64,000 nucleotides of DNA from positions 8,122,001-8,186,000 of the forward strand of contig NC_058501.1 of NCBI RefSeq assembly GCF_020382885.2. The letters are read 5' to 3'. Under the pieces are notes generated by a model. The model was not told the origin of the DNA. It was given only the letters and a program-made list of their open reading frames with translations, and searched no databases. The DNA is from Scatophagus argus (Eukaryota > Chordata > Actinopteri > Scatophagidae). A program made the position numbers and the translations under genes. Below are positions 25,318-37,991 of the stretch, piece after piece; the stretch's first letter is position 1, and each line of letters starts with the position of its first letter.

Positions 25318-27522
25318 TTAGTCCTTTGTGACTATTGTGGTCATATCATCCTCTGTGTCTTCTCCCCCTGAGAGGACAAAAACACACATTACTTGTTAAT
25401 TTTTTATATAAATGTATTAGATTTTACGCTACTGAGCTGAGCTCTGGTGTACTTACTGAAGCATTTCTGGAGTGTCTCAGATCTCTGCAGCATGGCATAT
25501 GATAAAGCAGCCACCAACAGCACGCCAAAGAAACCCCCGATGACACAGCCAATGAGAATGGAAAAGCTGTTGCCGTTATCTAAGAGTAATCATAACAGTG
25601 AGGAAAGCAAAATAAAAAAAAAAAAGGAAATAAAGAGACTGAAGAGGTGAAAGGTAAAAAAGAAACAAAAGCTTTTGCTCTTACAGTCTATCTCTGTGAG
25701 TAATGTTTGTAGTTTTAATTAGATTCAAGATGAACTCAGCAATGACCCAAGGTAATCCACAGACCTTGTGTTTTCTTTGTACTGAACTACACTGTGTCAC
25801 TGCACAGACAGAAAAGTGCATCTACCCATGGATGGGGGGCTTGTGCTCATGACAGGGGTGGATGTAACGCTGACATGTTAGTTAGCTCACTTAGCTTAGT
25901 TAGCTAGCCCCTCATCCATGAGGAGATGAACACTTCCTTCAGCCTGGTGACAAGAAAATAGTTCCGATGTGAAACTGCTCACATTGCGGATTATCTTGAG
26001 TAACAGGGTCATGGAAAAAGACCTTGCAGTTGAATTTTACCAAAGATAGATGGAAAATATGTATATTTGATTTGGGGATGAAATGTCCCTTTAGCAATGT
26101 GAAAAAAAACTCTTGTCTTTACCATAAACATGTAGGACGGCAGCAGGTGCATCAGGATTCTTTGACTGCTGACATACGACTCTTGTGCTGTTGTCGGAGA
26201 AGGAAGTTCCCCTGAGGGTCAACACAGCCAGTGACTCTCCTTTCTTCATTTCGCAACTTCCATAAAGAGCCTGTGGAGAGAGAGACAAGGAAAGGAAATG
26301 AAGAACAATTCAGATAAAAGGTGAGGGAAGAGAGAACAAGAGATTAAAAAAGAATTTAAATGTGATGTGAGCAAGGATATGGTTGCCACCCTTTGAACCA
26401 GTCTGCACAGGTTAAGCAGGTAGAGATAATGAGTGAATGGATAGACAACATGCCACCGAAGGAAATGGCATTCAGTTGTTCACAATCTCCTCACATTTAA
26501 ATATGTCTTTATGCTTTAACTACTTCTAAACATGTGTGTATTTCAGGTACAGGAGGTAGATTCAAAATGACACATGTACGACTGGAGGAGGGGGGGGGCA
26601 CCTCACCTGGGGGATGTCTTCCATGTGGCTGTAAGGGCAGGTGAGGCTGTAGTTGCCGTGACTCCCGTAGAAAGTGAATGTGAGGTTTGGTGAAGCTTCA
26701 GGTACTCCACAGCGAAACACTGCAGGTTCTCCCACAGCCACTGTTACATCAGCTGGTCGCGTGAGGTAACTGAGATGTGCAGGGTTCATTGTTGAGCTAG
26801 AGGTGGTGGTGGTGGTGGCGTTGTTTTGAGCTGGAACAGTTAGTGTGTGGGAGAGGTAATGAGGAGAGAGCAATAAGTAGAAATAATTGGACAAAATCAC
26901 TAATAATTACAGTGAATTAATTTGTAGTACATTTGTTCACAAGAAGTTTGGAGTGATCAGAAACTTAGGAGATCAGTTAATGAACCAAGCACACGCTCCA
27001 TAAAATGTACGGTGGCCAAACAGACTGCACATCATGGGGTCTGATCTTGCACAGCACACTGTGCTCAGCATCACTCAGATAATGGTTGAGTTGCTGTTAT
27101 GTACACAAGCAAATGTCCATTCATCCTTGTGGTGTATTGTTAATCATAAAGTGAATGCCAAATGGACCTTACATGTGACCCTAAGCAAAGTTCCTCCACT
27201 GTCTTCATGTGAATGTTCTAATGACTGGAAGCTTTTCTGGAGGATCTTTTGGACATCTGGACTGCAAACACTGACTGAGGTCAGAGTGAGGCCTTCTGCT
27301 GTCTGCTGAGGTGATCACTCGGACAATGGGATCCTCATACTATAGTTAGTTCATTACCTGCAGTGATTTCTTTATTCACCTGTTGATGACCTTTAAGCAT
27401 ACTTACATAAATAAAATATTTTGAAGTCAAAGATGTGGTTAGTTACCTGAGGAAGGTGTGGTGATTTGGAGCAGAGCCAGCAGCAGCCAGCACTTCTGAG
27501 AAACCTTCCTCCTCTTCTCCAT
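25318..27522 (-). CDS. Type I membrane protein with one Ig-like domain, 206 residues, family not recognised
   Basis: Five exons (minus): 27447-27522, 26607-26830, 26123-26270, 25457-25579, 25318-25367 (621 nt, in frame). Residues 1-25 form a signal peptide (CWLLLALLQ core). Residues 26-40 are a Thr/Ser stalk (NNATTTTTSSST) with an N-glycosylation site. The Ig-like domain (about 48-149) spans two exons: Cys66 (VFRC) and Cys133 (RVVC) suit the core disulfide, Cys90 and Cys106 suit a second one. The usual C-strand Trp is absent (LTFTFYG). The membrane helix is 156-180 and is preceded by DNGNS. The tail GEDTEDDMTTIVTKD is short and acidic, with no tyrosine motif. It is divergent from siglec-like gene B, whose start lies 1.4 kb away. 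The neighbourhood suggests an immune surface protein. FAM187-type and other single-Ig families are possible, but nothing here proves one. Confidence 0.85.
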
Positions 27523-28923
27523 TTTTTCCTCCTCTCAGTCTGCCTTAGTCCATAGGATAATCTGCAAATCTTTGAACAATGTAACTTTACGTTTCATAGA
27601 GCAATACAAAAAACAACACATGCCATACTTCAAGATTTCTTGGGTTTTAAAAAGCAGAAGTTATTTACAACACTGAACAGTATTTTAGATACAGATACAA
27701 ACAAAGAAAGAACTAACATATCTTTCACAAGACATATCTATCTTTAGAAATATTTGAAACCAAATGCACACCACACCATCAGTATGAAATAAAAGCAGTA
27801 TATAAGCCATAAAATTGATTTCATTAAATTAATAAAAAAGATTTAATGTTTATGAAGTAATTCTGAAAGTCCTCCTGCACTTCTCAAAACCTCTACTGAA
27901 TCAAGTATTATTACCTATGAATGAATATTGGTCACAAACAAAATCTTGAGTTTTCACATATCAAACTTGAATTTAGCAACAAAAGAGTCTGACAGTATCT
28001 TTTTATTTCGTGCTAATAATTGTGACATTTACCAATGTGACATTACAGTGACACAGCCAACATGCTTCTGAGAAACACACAGTCGCCGTTTCACACTATT
28101 TTGTTTCTCAGGGATTAAAACAGAAAAACATTAAATTTAGAGAAAAAAGTATGTAGATTACTATCACTAACCGCAAATGAACAGGAAACTCCACAACAGC
28201 TTTGCACACAGCTTCCTTATTTGAAGAATACGATGGTACTCCTTTAAAAATGAATCCTGTTTATTGTCAGATGCCCTGACACCTTCTCTGTTAGTCTGAC
28301 ATGCATTTACTGGCAGTGTCTTAATAAACAGTGAAGAGACTGTGTCCACTCTGTTCACCTCTCTGTCTCACTCCATCCTCCCACTTGAGCCAGATGGGAG
28401 GTTTAAAACAAAGCACCAGAAAGAATGTGGACATTTTACCTTCTTGGTTTACAAGTTGGATTTCTGCGAATGAGAAACAAACAGGTTGAGCAGGTCAATA
28501 ATAGCTACAGGAAGAAATGTCAGCTGACCATGCAAGACTGCTGTACCATTTACTTTCTCTCTCTCTCTCCCAGCAACCACAAGTTCCTTATTAACAAATG
28601 TTTTATCTGGCGTTTTTATACTGCTTTTTATACAACTTCCTATATATGCATTTTCAAAACTCTAATGTTAACATGGTTTGCATAGACAGGGCCTTGGCTA
28701 CAGTCAAATTAATTGGGTGGAGCTTCTGGTCTGTCTCATCATGTGGAGGCAGTTTACTGGTTGTCACATGAGTTCTGCATCAGCATCTCCTGTTCAAAGC
28801 TCTCTTGGATTTCCAGAAGTGTGTAGCTCTTGTTTTCCTAAACCTCCACCTCCCGATTCATGCTGCTTGCCTTCACGGCTGCTGATGGTCAAATCAAATT
28901 CCAAAATCTCAAATTTATCTGAT
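27523..28923. other. Intergenic region between two divergent Ig genes
   Basis: 1.4 kb separates the start codons of the minus-strand single-Ig gene and plus-strand receptor B, so both promoters must lie here unless there are distant UTR exons. No CpG island. GTTTGCAT at 28674-28681 differs from the octamer motif by one base. The sequence is otherwise AT-rich. Confidence 0.5.
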
Positions 28924-31787
28924 ATGAAGAAGATGATCGCAGTGCTGGTTTTTCTGATACTGATGCAAGGTAAGGAGAAATTAGCCCAGTTTTCAATAAA
29001 TAAATGAATATGTTTTTATTATTTTTTTTAGGATACACAGCTTATTACAGCAATAGACTGTGATTTAGATTGCACTTTGATAGATACCCTGCTGTTTGTA
29101 CATCAGGCAAAGGTCACATTCATTCATTTGTTGAATTGTTGTAGAAAAGCCTAAATTAGATACTTTTAGCAACGGAGTTTCACATCAACAAATTTAACAA
29201 AACATAAATGATATCATGATCTCTTTGCAGAAACTGTGAGCGCTGCTTGGTCAGTGACCTTTGAAAACCCAAATGCTTGTGCTTTAAATGGATCATCGGT
29301 GGAGTTCAGGTGCTCATACAACTACTCAGATGGAGAAACTGTTAATAAGACTGCATGGTACAAAGGGGAATTAAAAGATGGTCGCTGGACACGTGTTCCT
29401 CTCTCAGACCTCCCATCATATCAAAATCGTTCTGAATATCTCGGTGACCTGCAGCACAACTGCAGCCTGGCAATTCATGACGTGCAGGAAAATGACACTG
29501 GATATTACTACTTCAGGTTTGATACAGAAACATATGGATGGCGTAGTAAAAAATCTGTGTACCTGTCTGTCACAGGTAAAATTATTCTTCATTGATTGTT
29601 ACTCTATAAGTTTAATATTATCAGCTACTTTTGATATCACGATTTAAGCTCCTTTAATTGATTGATGTCCAGATCTGAGTGCCAGGGTGCACCCTGACAG
29701 TGTGAGAGTAGGAGACAACGTTACTCTTGAATGTGGAACTTGCTACGATCAACCCAGTGCAGTTTGGTTCAAAGATGGACGTCCAGTAGCCAAACCAGAG
29801 TTCCAGGCTCAGATTGAGGATACTGGGAGTTATGTGTGTGCTGTCGAAGGAGTGCTATCGGACCCTGTGGTTCTGGATGTTCAGTGTATGTATGTTCATT
29901 ATGTGCCATTGTTGGCCAATATTTGTTTGAAAATTTACAGTTTTTTACATAATACAACACATACATGCATCCATGAAGGTACAACAAAGCAAGATGTGAA
30001 TTTAGGGAGCAAGGGAGTAACTCACAGCAGGCACCTATTCTGATATTGCAGGGTACAGTATGACTGTTACTGAGAATAAAAGCTATTAGTTTTTGCTATA
30101 TACTACATAGCTCCTCTGGAAAATTGCAGATGATAAGAAAAGGCTAACTACATAGTAACTACAGGGTAAATTTGTGCTTTTACAAACATACTGAAATCCA
30201 GTGTCGTAAGTATTGTCAGGAACATATTCAGACTATATGTTATTGAAGATCGATTGTAATGTAGGCCTACTTATGTAGTTAAACACTGAACTCACAAGGG
30301 ACCTTAGCAGCCTGAGGTGGTTCAGGTTTTTTTTAGACAGATACTGCTGTTAGACAGTTATAGGGTACAGGAAGTGGAAAAGCCCTTTTTATGCTTTGGC
30401 TATAAATGGTCAGAAACAACCAATAATATTTTATCTTTTATCAGTCTATAATGTATACAACACCACAGTGGTTGTTTTTAATGCAGATCCCCCAGTGAAT
30501 GTGTCTGTTGAGGTGCTTCCTGGCCACCTGACTGTCAGCGGTGTGAATCTGACCTGCAGCTGTGATGCTAATCCTGCAGCAGACAACTACACCTGGTACA
30601 GGGGCACTGTTTCCAGTTTGACCTCTGTGGCCCAGGTGGGCTCAGGACATATGCTGCATATACCCTCTGTGGAGGTGTCCCACGCTGGACTTTACTTCTG
30701 TCAGGTCAGCAACCGACTGGGGCAAAACAACTCAACTGCAGTGCGACTGACAATGGATGAAGCAGAGAGTGAGTAGCCACGAGAGATAAGAGGACAAATC
30801 ACCAATGAGCAGTAATGACCTGTTGTAATGATATGTGACCGTTAACTCATCCAATGGTTCAAAAACTGCTAACCATAGCCAGACTAGAAGGACTGGGGGA
30901 TAAAAATTCAAATTTCATTCATTGCAAAAACCTGGAATTACATCCAAACATAACCCATTAATAGCACTGTCGCCTCATAGCAAGAGGGTTCCAGGTTCGA
31001 ATCTCGGTCTGGGCCCTTCTATGTGGAGTTTGCATGTTCTCTCTGTGCCTGCGTGGGTTTTCTCCGGGTTCTCTGGCTTCCTCCCACAATACCAAAAACA
31101 TGCACACTAGGCTAATTGGCTACTCTACATTGTCCCTAGGTGTGAGTGTGTGGTTGTCTGTCTTTGTGTGTTGGCCCTGCGACTGACTGGTGACCAGTCC
31201 AGGGTGAACCCCGCCTCTCGCCCGTAGTCAGCTGGGATAGGCTCCGGCTCCCCCGCGACCCTGATGGATAAGCGGTATAGAAAACGGATGGATGGATAAC
31301 CCATTAATTTAATCAAACTATAACTGCATTTTAAAGCGTAACTGTGGAATATTAAAATGTATTTGCTGATAGAGGAAAAATGTATTACGATTATGCAAGT
31401 ATAATGTCTCACAGTTTTTCCTTCCTCTAATTCTTCTCTTTTTCTTTCTCATTCTTCTCACAGTTGACCATTTGATCCTCCTTGTTGGTATTGGAATAAA
31501 AGTGTTTGTTGTGCTGTTGCTTACCCTGGTTATTATCTTGGTTTGGTAAGTTATACAACATGGGACATGGTTAATTTTATGATTGGTGTCAAAAATGCAA
31601 ATGTTCAATGTACAAACTTTCTTATTTCATTGTCAAAGGAGTAAGAGACCTGGTTTTGCTGTGCATAAAGAGGTAAGAAGGACCTTGCTCTGTATAAATG
31701 AATGCCTGTGTCTCCCACAGCGTCTTATGTTGCCCTGTTATGTTTCAGGAGAACAGCAATGATTACGAAAACATCCCTACTGCCTGA
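28924..31787 (+). CDS. Siglec/CD22-like receptor B with transmembrane lysine, 346 residues
   Basis: Seven exons (plus): 28924-28969, 29231-29575, 29673-29885, 30487-30768, 31464-31545, 31639-31672, 31749-31787 (1041 nt, in frame). Signal peptide 1-20; V-set 21-130 in one exon; short C2 domain 131-201; C2 domain 202-294; helix about 299-322; tail 323-346. Siglec hallmarks are extra Cys32 before the B-strand Cys43, Cys93 in HNCSLAI, the Cys pair LECGTC at the start of domain 2, and YYYFRFDT. Its Arg111 aligns with the arginine that binds sialic acid. Domain 3 opens with YPPVNVSV. Lys308 (GIGIKVFVV) sits within the helix, as in receptors that pair with DAP12 or FcR-gamma. The tail ends NDYENIPTA; Tyr340-x-Asn is a Grb2-type site like the DYEN motif of CD22. 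No ITIM. ATTAAA at 32017 may be the polyadenylation signal. Confidence 0.88.
30950..31308 (+). mobile_element. tRNA-derived SINE with TGGA tail and 13-bp target duplication
   Basis: Body 30963-31295 in intron 4 of receptor B. The head keeps a B box (GGTTCGAATC at 30994-31003). Next come GTGGAGTTTGCATGTTCTC, CTGGGATAGGCTCCGGCTC, GATAAGCGGTATAG and a (TGGA)n tail. Perfect duplications ATAACCCATTAAT lie at 30950-30962 and 31296-31308. The 5' end is truncated just upstream of CACTGTCGCCTCA. It resembles the widespread fish V-SINE/AFC-type family. Confidence 0.9.
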
Positions 31788-32810
31788 CATGGTTACGCAA
31801 GAATGTTCAAAGAAGCCGGGGATGCATGACATTTCATACTTCTGTGGTCTTTATGTTGTTTATCAGTTCAACCAAAGAACTTTGGGAGGAACTAATCTGC
31901 TCTACCAAAAATGCAGCATGAATTTCTTTCTCCTGCAAACACTCAGTCCTTTGTGTAATGCTGGAGACAGAGTTGTAAGATTACCAAGAAAACATTTCTA
32001 ATGTTCATTTTATTAGATTAAATACCCACAACCTTATGTATTAGTACATAAACCATTTTTGTCTGTTTTGCATGTAGCCTGTTGTAATTTATTGAGTAGT
32101 AGTTCTACTTGGTGAATATACTTTATATATTCATTATGACATTTTCTATTCTTGTTTTGTGCCAATAATGTTTGTGCCCATTTGGAACAGCTCTGTGTTT
32201 TACTGCTGCAGAGTATTTTATGTGGTCTGAATGGTTCACTCCTGGTACAGCAGACTGAATCAGTGTGGTCAAACCGGGATATGCCGCCCTCTTGAGTTCA
32301 AAATACACATGTACTGTATATTATGCTATAGTACTCTTGTAAATACTTTGTTACATTCAGTCTATCAACTTAAGTAATATTTACATCACTGGCCTCAGCC
32401 TCAACACAATCTTTGTAATGTTACTTCTGAGATTGATGATTTAAAAAACAATATGTGTTTTTAACTGAAACAGTGTATATATTTTATCATTTTGCTTTCA
32501 TGCCATGAAAGTGATCTGCCTCACTCATATAGACATGGGCAATAAGTTACTGCTCAGTGATTGCTTAAGATTAAAATTATTGTTTTTGTAAGGTACATTG
32601 TCATACTATCTTGATTATCAACATTACTTTCTGTTCTGCAATGAAACTTAATTAGCATTTAAAAATAATGCTTAAAAATTTAAAAATACCTAAGAAGACC
32701 TATCTACCACCTTAACCTGCTATTCCCACTTTAATATGACAAATCAGACAAAAGCTAAATTCCAAAAATAGAATAATGATATGAAGAGTTTACATCCAAG
32801 CATTTTGTAA
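31788..32810. other. 3' UTR of receptor B and spacer
   Basis: AT-rich. Carries the 3' UTR of receptor B, with a candidate ATTAAA signal at 32017-32022. No other exon was seen up to the relic at 32811. Confidence 0.5.
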
Positions 32811-32950
32811 ATGGATGTGCTGTTGTTGGAGTCACTGTCCTTCTGGTTTTCATCCTCCTCCACTTCTCCACAGGCTCTGCTCAGTATCTGTTAGAGCCTT
32901 ATCACACTGAAGAGTTTACTCAAGACCACACAGATGTGATCCAGTCATAA
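32811..32950 (+). pseudogene. Relic of a membrane-spanning exon and tail, probably from an Ig receptor
   Basis: One open frame encodes GCAVVGVTVLLVFILLHFS, a good membrane helix, then SAQYLLEPYHTEEFTQDHTD and a stop at 32948-32950. There is no clear acceptor in front of the helix. An internal CCACAG|GCTCTG could be an acceptor for the tail part. It lies between receptors B and C, whose genes end with a helix exon and short tail exons. It could be a relic of a deleted sister gene or an alternative 3' end of receptor B. Confidence 0.35.
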
Positions 32951-33600
32951 CAGCTTTTAATTGGATCATTATAACTGCTTGTCTCATCAACAAACATTTC
33001 TGCTTAAGCGATTTCCTATTTCTACACACTGCTTATACAATACTTGTTGTACTCTGTGGTGTGTTGTTAAACTCCAGTAAAGGTATTAATACTAATAGCA
33101 TCTGTCATCTATGGTCTTCATATGTAATGGACCATGGCATCCATATTCACAGCTCTTACTGCAACAATTCAACTGAGTAGATCACAGAGTAGAAGGTTAA
33201 ATCCTGAAAGCAGCATTTAGCATCTGCACTGAAACAAACGTAGCAAACGATCAGAAAGCCACAAGCCAACACAGTAAATTTGTCCCAACAGTTCGACTTC
33301 AGCTTCAGATCTGTCCATTTTAAAATTAGGCAGCTAGTCTGAAAACCAAAGTCAGCTCTGTCCATCCTTGCTCAGCTCAGTGCATTGAAATGGAGGCATT
33401 AATGGAAGTGTTTTTTGTTCTGTGTACATGATTTCAGCCATGGGCTCCAACACTAAAAAAAAACTGTTACAGCATATTAATTTAAATGTTCACCTATTTT
33501 AGTTACTTGAAAATGATAACAAAAAAGGTCTCTTGTGGTTTTTGATAGTTGGAGCGTGTTTGCGTGTTTGTGCAGAATAATTTCTGGTCTTGCTAGATCC

Positions 33601-36600
33601 TTAAGATTCTCTAGCTGTTGTCTCGGTGAGGACATATGACCGGTGTCTTGATGACTTCCGTCTCCTGAAAGGACAGACAAATAACCCATCAAAAACATTC
33701 AAATTTGCATCAAGCTTTTTTTTCATTTTGTTTTCATTTGATCTTTTATTTTTGATAAATTATTTGTCCACATAGACTATATGGACAAAAGTTCAGACAC
33801 ACCTCTTTATGAGGCTGTGTTTCAGGGGTTAGTCTTGTCCCCTTACATCCAGTGAAGGGAAATCTTAATGCTTCAGCATACCAAGACATTTTGGACAATG
33901 CTATGCTTTCAACTTTGTCAGCCCTGACCTCAACCCCATTGAACACCTTTGGGATGAACTGGAACTAAAATTGCAAGCCAGACCTTTAGTCAAACGTCAG
34001 GGCTTGATGACCCAAATGTGCTACTGCATGAATGGGCAGAGATTCCAACAAAAATCCTTTCCTAGACGAGTGGAAACTGTTCTAGCTCCAGAAGAGGGTC
34101 ATTTGATTGCTCACTTCGAGCCTAGATTAATCAATGGTTTTAAGATTGTTAATACTACAACACTAATGGTATTGCAAGAAAGTAAAAAAACTCACCTTGT
34201 TATGATAAAAGCCACAATGGCTATAATGGCTAGTAGAACAATGACGGTTCCTCCAATAAGCAACTTTCTGCCTCCTGAAGACTCAAATGGTGTAATCGCT
34301 GTAGTGGATAGAAAAGGGCTTAGTGCTCAAAGAGTCTCAGGCAGTATTTTTAATACATTGTGCATGTGAATGGATAGACCTTGGACCAACAACATCCAGA
34401 TGCTAAGTATGTACAGTGTAAAGCTGCTTCATGGGTCATCCATTTCCATCATGAACATAATACCTAGTTGTTGTTTTTTTGGAAATTTTGAAATTACTTT
34501 CTATCTTTGGTACTATTAGCAATTTTTTTTGGGGGGGGGGGGCTTTTTGCCTTTTATTGAAATACTATAGCTGAAAACATGACAGGAAAGGGGGGCAGAG
34601 AGAGAGGGGATGACATGCAGCAAATAAGGCACAGGCAGGAGCTGAACCTGTGGCTGCTGCAGAGGACAGACAATCTCAGTACATGGGTCGTATGCTCTAC
34701 CAACTGAGCTACAGGGGCGGCCCATACTATTAGCAAATTTAATAAAATATTTGGGGCTATTTTCTGCAGGGGCATGACTGCTGCTGAAAAGGACAAAACT
34801 AAAATTCTGTGAGCGACAGGCTCTTTATCCACCTACCTCTGGAACTTCTGAGAGTTACACTGTTAGTCTGTGATCCATGTCTGTTTCGTGCTACACAGCA
34901 GTGCTGCCCATATTCCTCAGTGGTGATGTTGGCACTACTGAATGTTGAGCCACTTCCTGTGAGCGTAGCCAGGGATTGTCTTGCTGGATGTAAGCTTTTG
35001 TCTGCTGTAGGGAGACATGCTTCACCTCGGTACCAGGTGTATGTGTGGACAGGTGGATTAGCATCACTGCTGCAGGTCAGAGTCACAGGAAGTCTGTTCT
35101 GTACCTCTCCAGCAGGAGAGAATGAGATGGTTGTGTTTCTAGGTGAGTCTAGACAAGAAGGAGATGAAAAGTCAGATAGACCTGGTTTCAGGTCATGTGA
35201 GAAGCACAGACTGCTTACTTATCTAAGCCAATTATCAAACTTTGAGGGGAAGTTTCTTCATCCAGTGAAGAATGTCTCAAGAAATGTTCTGTCATCATCA
35301 CCTTACTGAACTTATGGTTGCGTGAAGTGCAGAATGACTGATTTTTTTCTTTCTCTATTTCATTACTTCCTTCTTTACCTTCTGCTTTTTTTGCTGCACG
35401 TATGAAAGTACAAACTGAGATAAATTAAATGAGTGACTTTGTGGAAGACTCTTTATTCTAGCCTGAGGAATTTAGATTTGCACACAACTTATTACTTTAT
35501 ATGGCATACTCAGAAGAATCTAAATCAGAGTTAAGCATCACTTACACTCTACATCAACAGACAGCATTGTAGAGCTCTTCACTTTGTCTCCAGTCTGTAT
35601 CTGACAGAAGTAGCTGCTGGAGTCATTAGATGTGACCTGAGTGATGGTCCACACCTGTCCACTGTGTCTTGGGCTGGTGCTTGTATTCTTGTACCATCTG
35701 AAATGGTCCTGTGGGCCGGACATGGGGCTGCAGCAGGCCAGATGTAAGGTCGCGCCCTCGGTGATGCCCCTGGAGGGACTTGCTGAAACTGTGACAGCGC
35801 TGGACGAGTCTGGACAAAAATTAATGTGGTTAGATTACTTACCATAGACATTCAGATAAAATTCGCAACTTTACGGGTAGGTCTGTTCTTCTTAGCAAAG
35901 CAAAATCACTCACTGACTCTTAAACTTTTTTTTTTCAAATTTCACTTGTGGACAGCTGTCAGGAAGAACACAGTGTGACAACAATTTGTACCCAGTCTGA
36001 GTTGAAAATCTTTCAGCTAAATATAAATATTCAACTACTCTGCAATAAGTAATTTCTACTCATCTGTATCCTCCCATTAAAGAATATGGACGTGACACAG
36101 CATGGCAACACAGAGAAAAACAAACAGACTTCACACAGCATTTCTCAACAATTCCTTAAGACAACACCAACCATCCTACCTGCCCACACAAAAATCTTGT
36201 CAACTAGCTCTCAACCTTAAATTGCACTAAATCCGCCTTTTTAAATCTTTTTAAACCTTGTCAGCAAATTCAAGCTGGACTTTGTCCCTACCATGTTTGC
36301 CTGTGAATGATTTTACTTTGAACATTAATGTAATATTTGGTTAAAAAATGACTTTGACATTATCGGAGTGGTTATTGTTTCAGACTGAGTTATACTGTTT
36401 TTATAATGAATAAGTGTTCAGTTTCAGTTCTACTTCTTATAAATGGCTCAAAACGTCAAACAGAGAGTTCCATGAAGGAAGTGATTGACACTTAACAAAA
36501 TGGCATGAAATCAAAGTGCAAATATTGATGGTTTCTGGAACAATTATGTCTATTTTTTTTTTTATTATGTCAAATACCACTCATTACTAATATTGGAACT

Positions 36601-37960
36601 GGGCAGCAACAGACAGACAGACAGGCAGTAAGACAGTGCCCAGCGAGTGAGACACCAAAGTAGTCACGACATAGAGGAAGGACAAACCATAAGAAGAACT
36701 TATGGTTTGTCAACTGTGATTTGGTTCACATTTATTTGAGGCTGTCAGAATCATCTTAAATATTCTGAGATGATTGGACACTATGGGTGAATATGGATAA
36801 ATAAAAATGACTTCTACTCCGTATCTAAGATAATAACTTTCAACCAACAACACACATTCTGCCACATTTAATTCTAGTTTTGTTTTGTCGCATAACTGTT
36901 ATGACGTGTTGCAGTTTTTTGTTTCAATTTTCTTAAATATTTTGCAACAAATACAAATTATGAATTATTCATTGGTAATTGTGTGGATAGTGGTAACTAG
37001 GATGATGCTTAGTATAACGAGGACGGTGCTGAGCATGTTGAGGATGATCAGTTGTAATATTAGTTATGAAGGAAACATCCCCACCTGCCACCAGCAGCTG
37101 TACGCCACTCTGCTCTGGCATCTTCTGTGTAGTGTGGTTGGTGATGAGGTAGAACACGTATGTTCCACTGTCTGACTGTCTCACATCCGAAATCCTCAGA
37201 GAACAGTTTTTAGTTCCTGACTGTCCCAGGTACTCCACCCTGTTCTGGTAGGATGGATCTGGGAAGATACCGTCACTATGGAAGACATATCTGAGATGGA
37301 CAGACAGACTTAGTTACTTAGTTCACCTAAAGCCTGTGCTATGAGCTTTTTGCTAAAACAAATCACAGGTCTGGTCTTGTGTGTGAGTGAGTGAGTGAGT
37401 TTAAGTGATACCTTGGTGTGATACAGCGACTGTCTTCAAGACACCACATTGCGGCCAAAACTTGTACTTTTGCACCCTAAAATAAGCAGAGCTGAGGGAT
37501 AAGGTACTGTAGAAGAGCAAATGATATGTTAACCTGACTCTAAATGATCAAAATACTCCCAAAACTTTAATTGCAAAATTAAAATAGTTAGTTAATTTCT
37601 AAAGCCCTTATGGCTGCATGTTTCTATTCATTCAGATTTCAGCCCTGGCAGGCTTCTGCTTAAAACCACAGTGCAAGTTATGTTGCAACTATCAACAATA
37701 CCTTCTTTACTGAATTACCTGTGCAGAGGGCCCTCCCTCCTCTTTGTTTTTATTACAATTTTGTGGGTAGTCATAGGAACAAGGGAAAACCACTGAGGAA
37801 CCAATCACAGCACAGATAGGACTGGAAGGGAGCTGTACTGACCAATCACCGGCAAGAATACCTGAAGAGCATAAAGCATGACAATATATAACCACCACAG
37901 GCTACATTCAAATTTCCCTTAAAATTAGTTGATTTTACAGTTTTAAAACTTTAATACTAT

Positions 37961-37991
<31 letters not shown>

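Noticed and set aside
34670-34724. Possible tRNA gene on the minus strand
   Set aside because: The A-box region is good, but the second half departs from a tRNA and the unit continues into a SINE body with target duplications.
34809-35309. A 166-codon open frame on the plus strand
   Set aside because: It is antisense to the Ig exon 34837-35148 of receptor C, which has matching splice sites and domain motifs.
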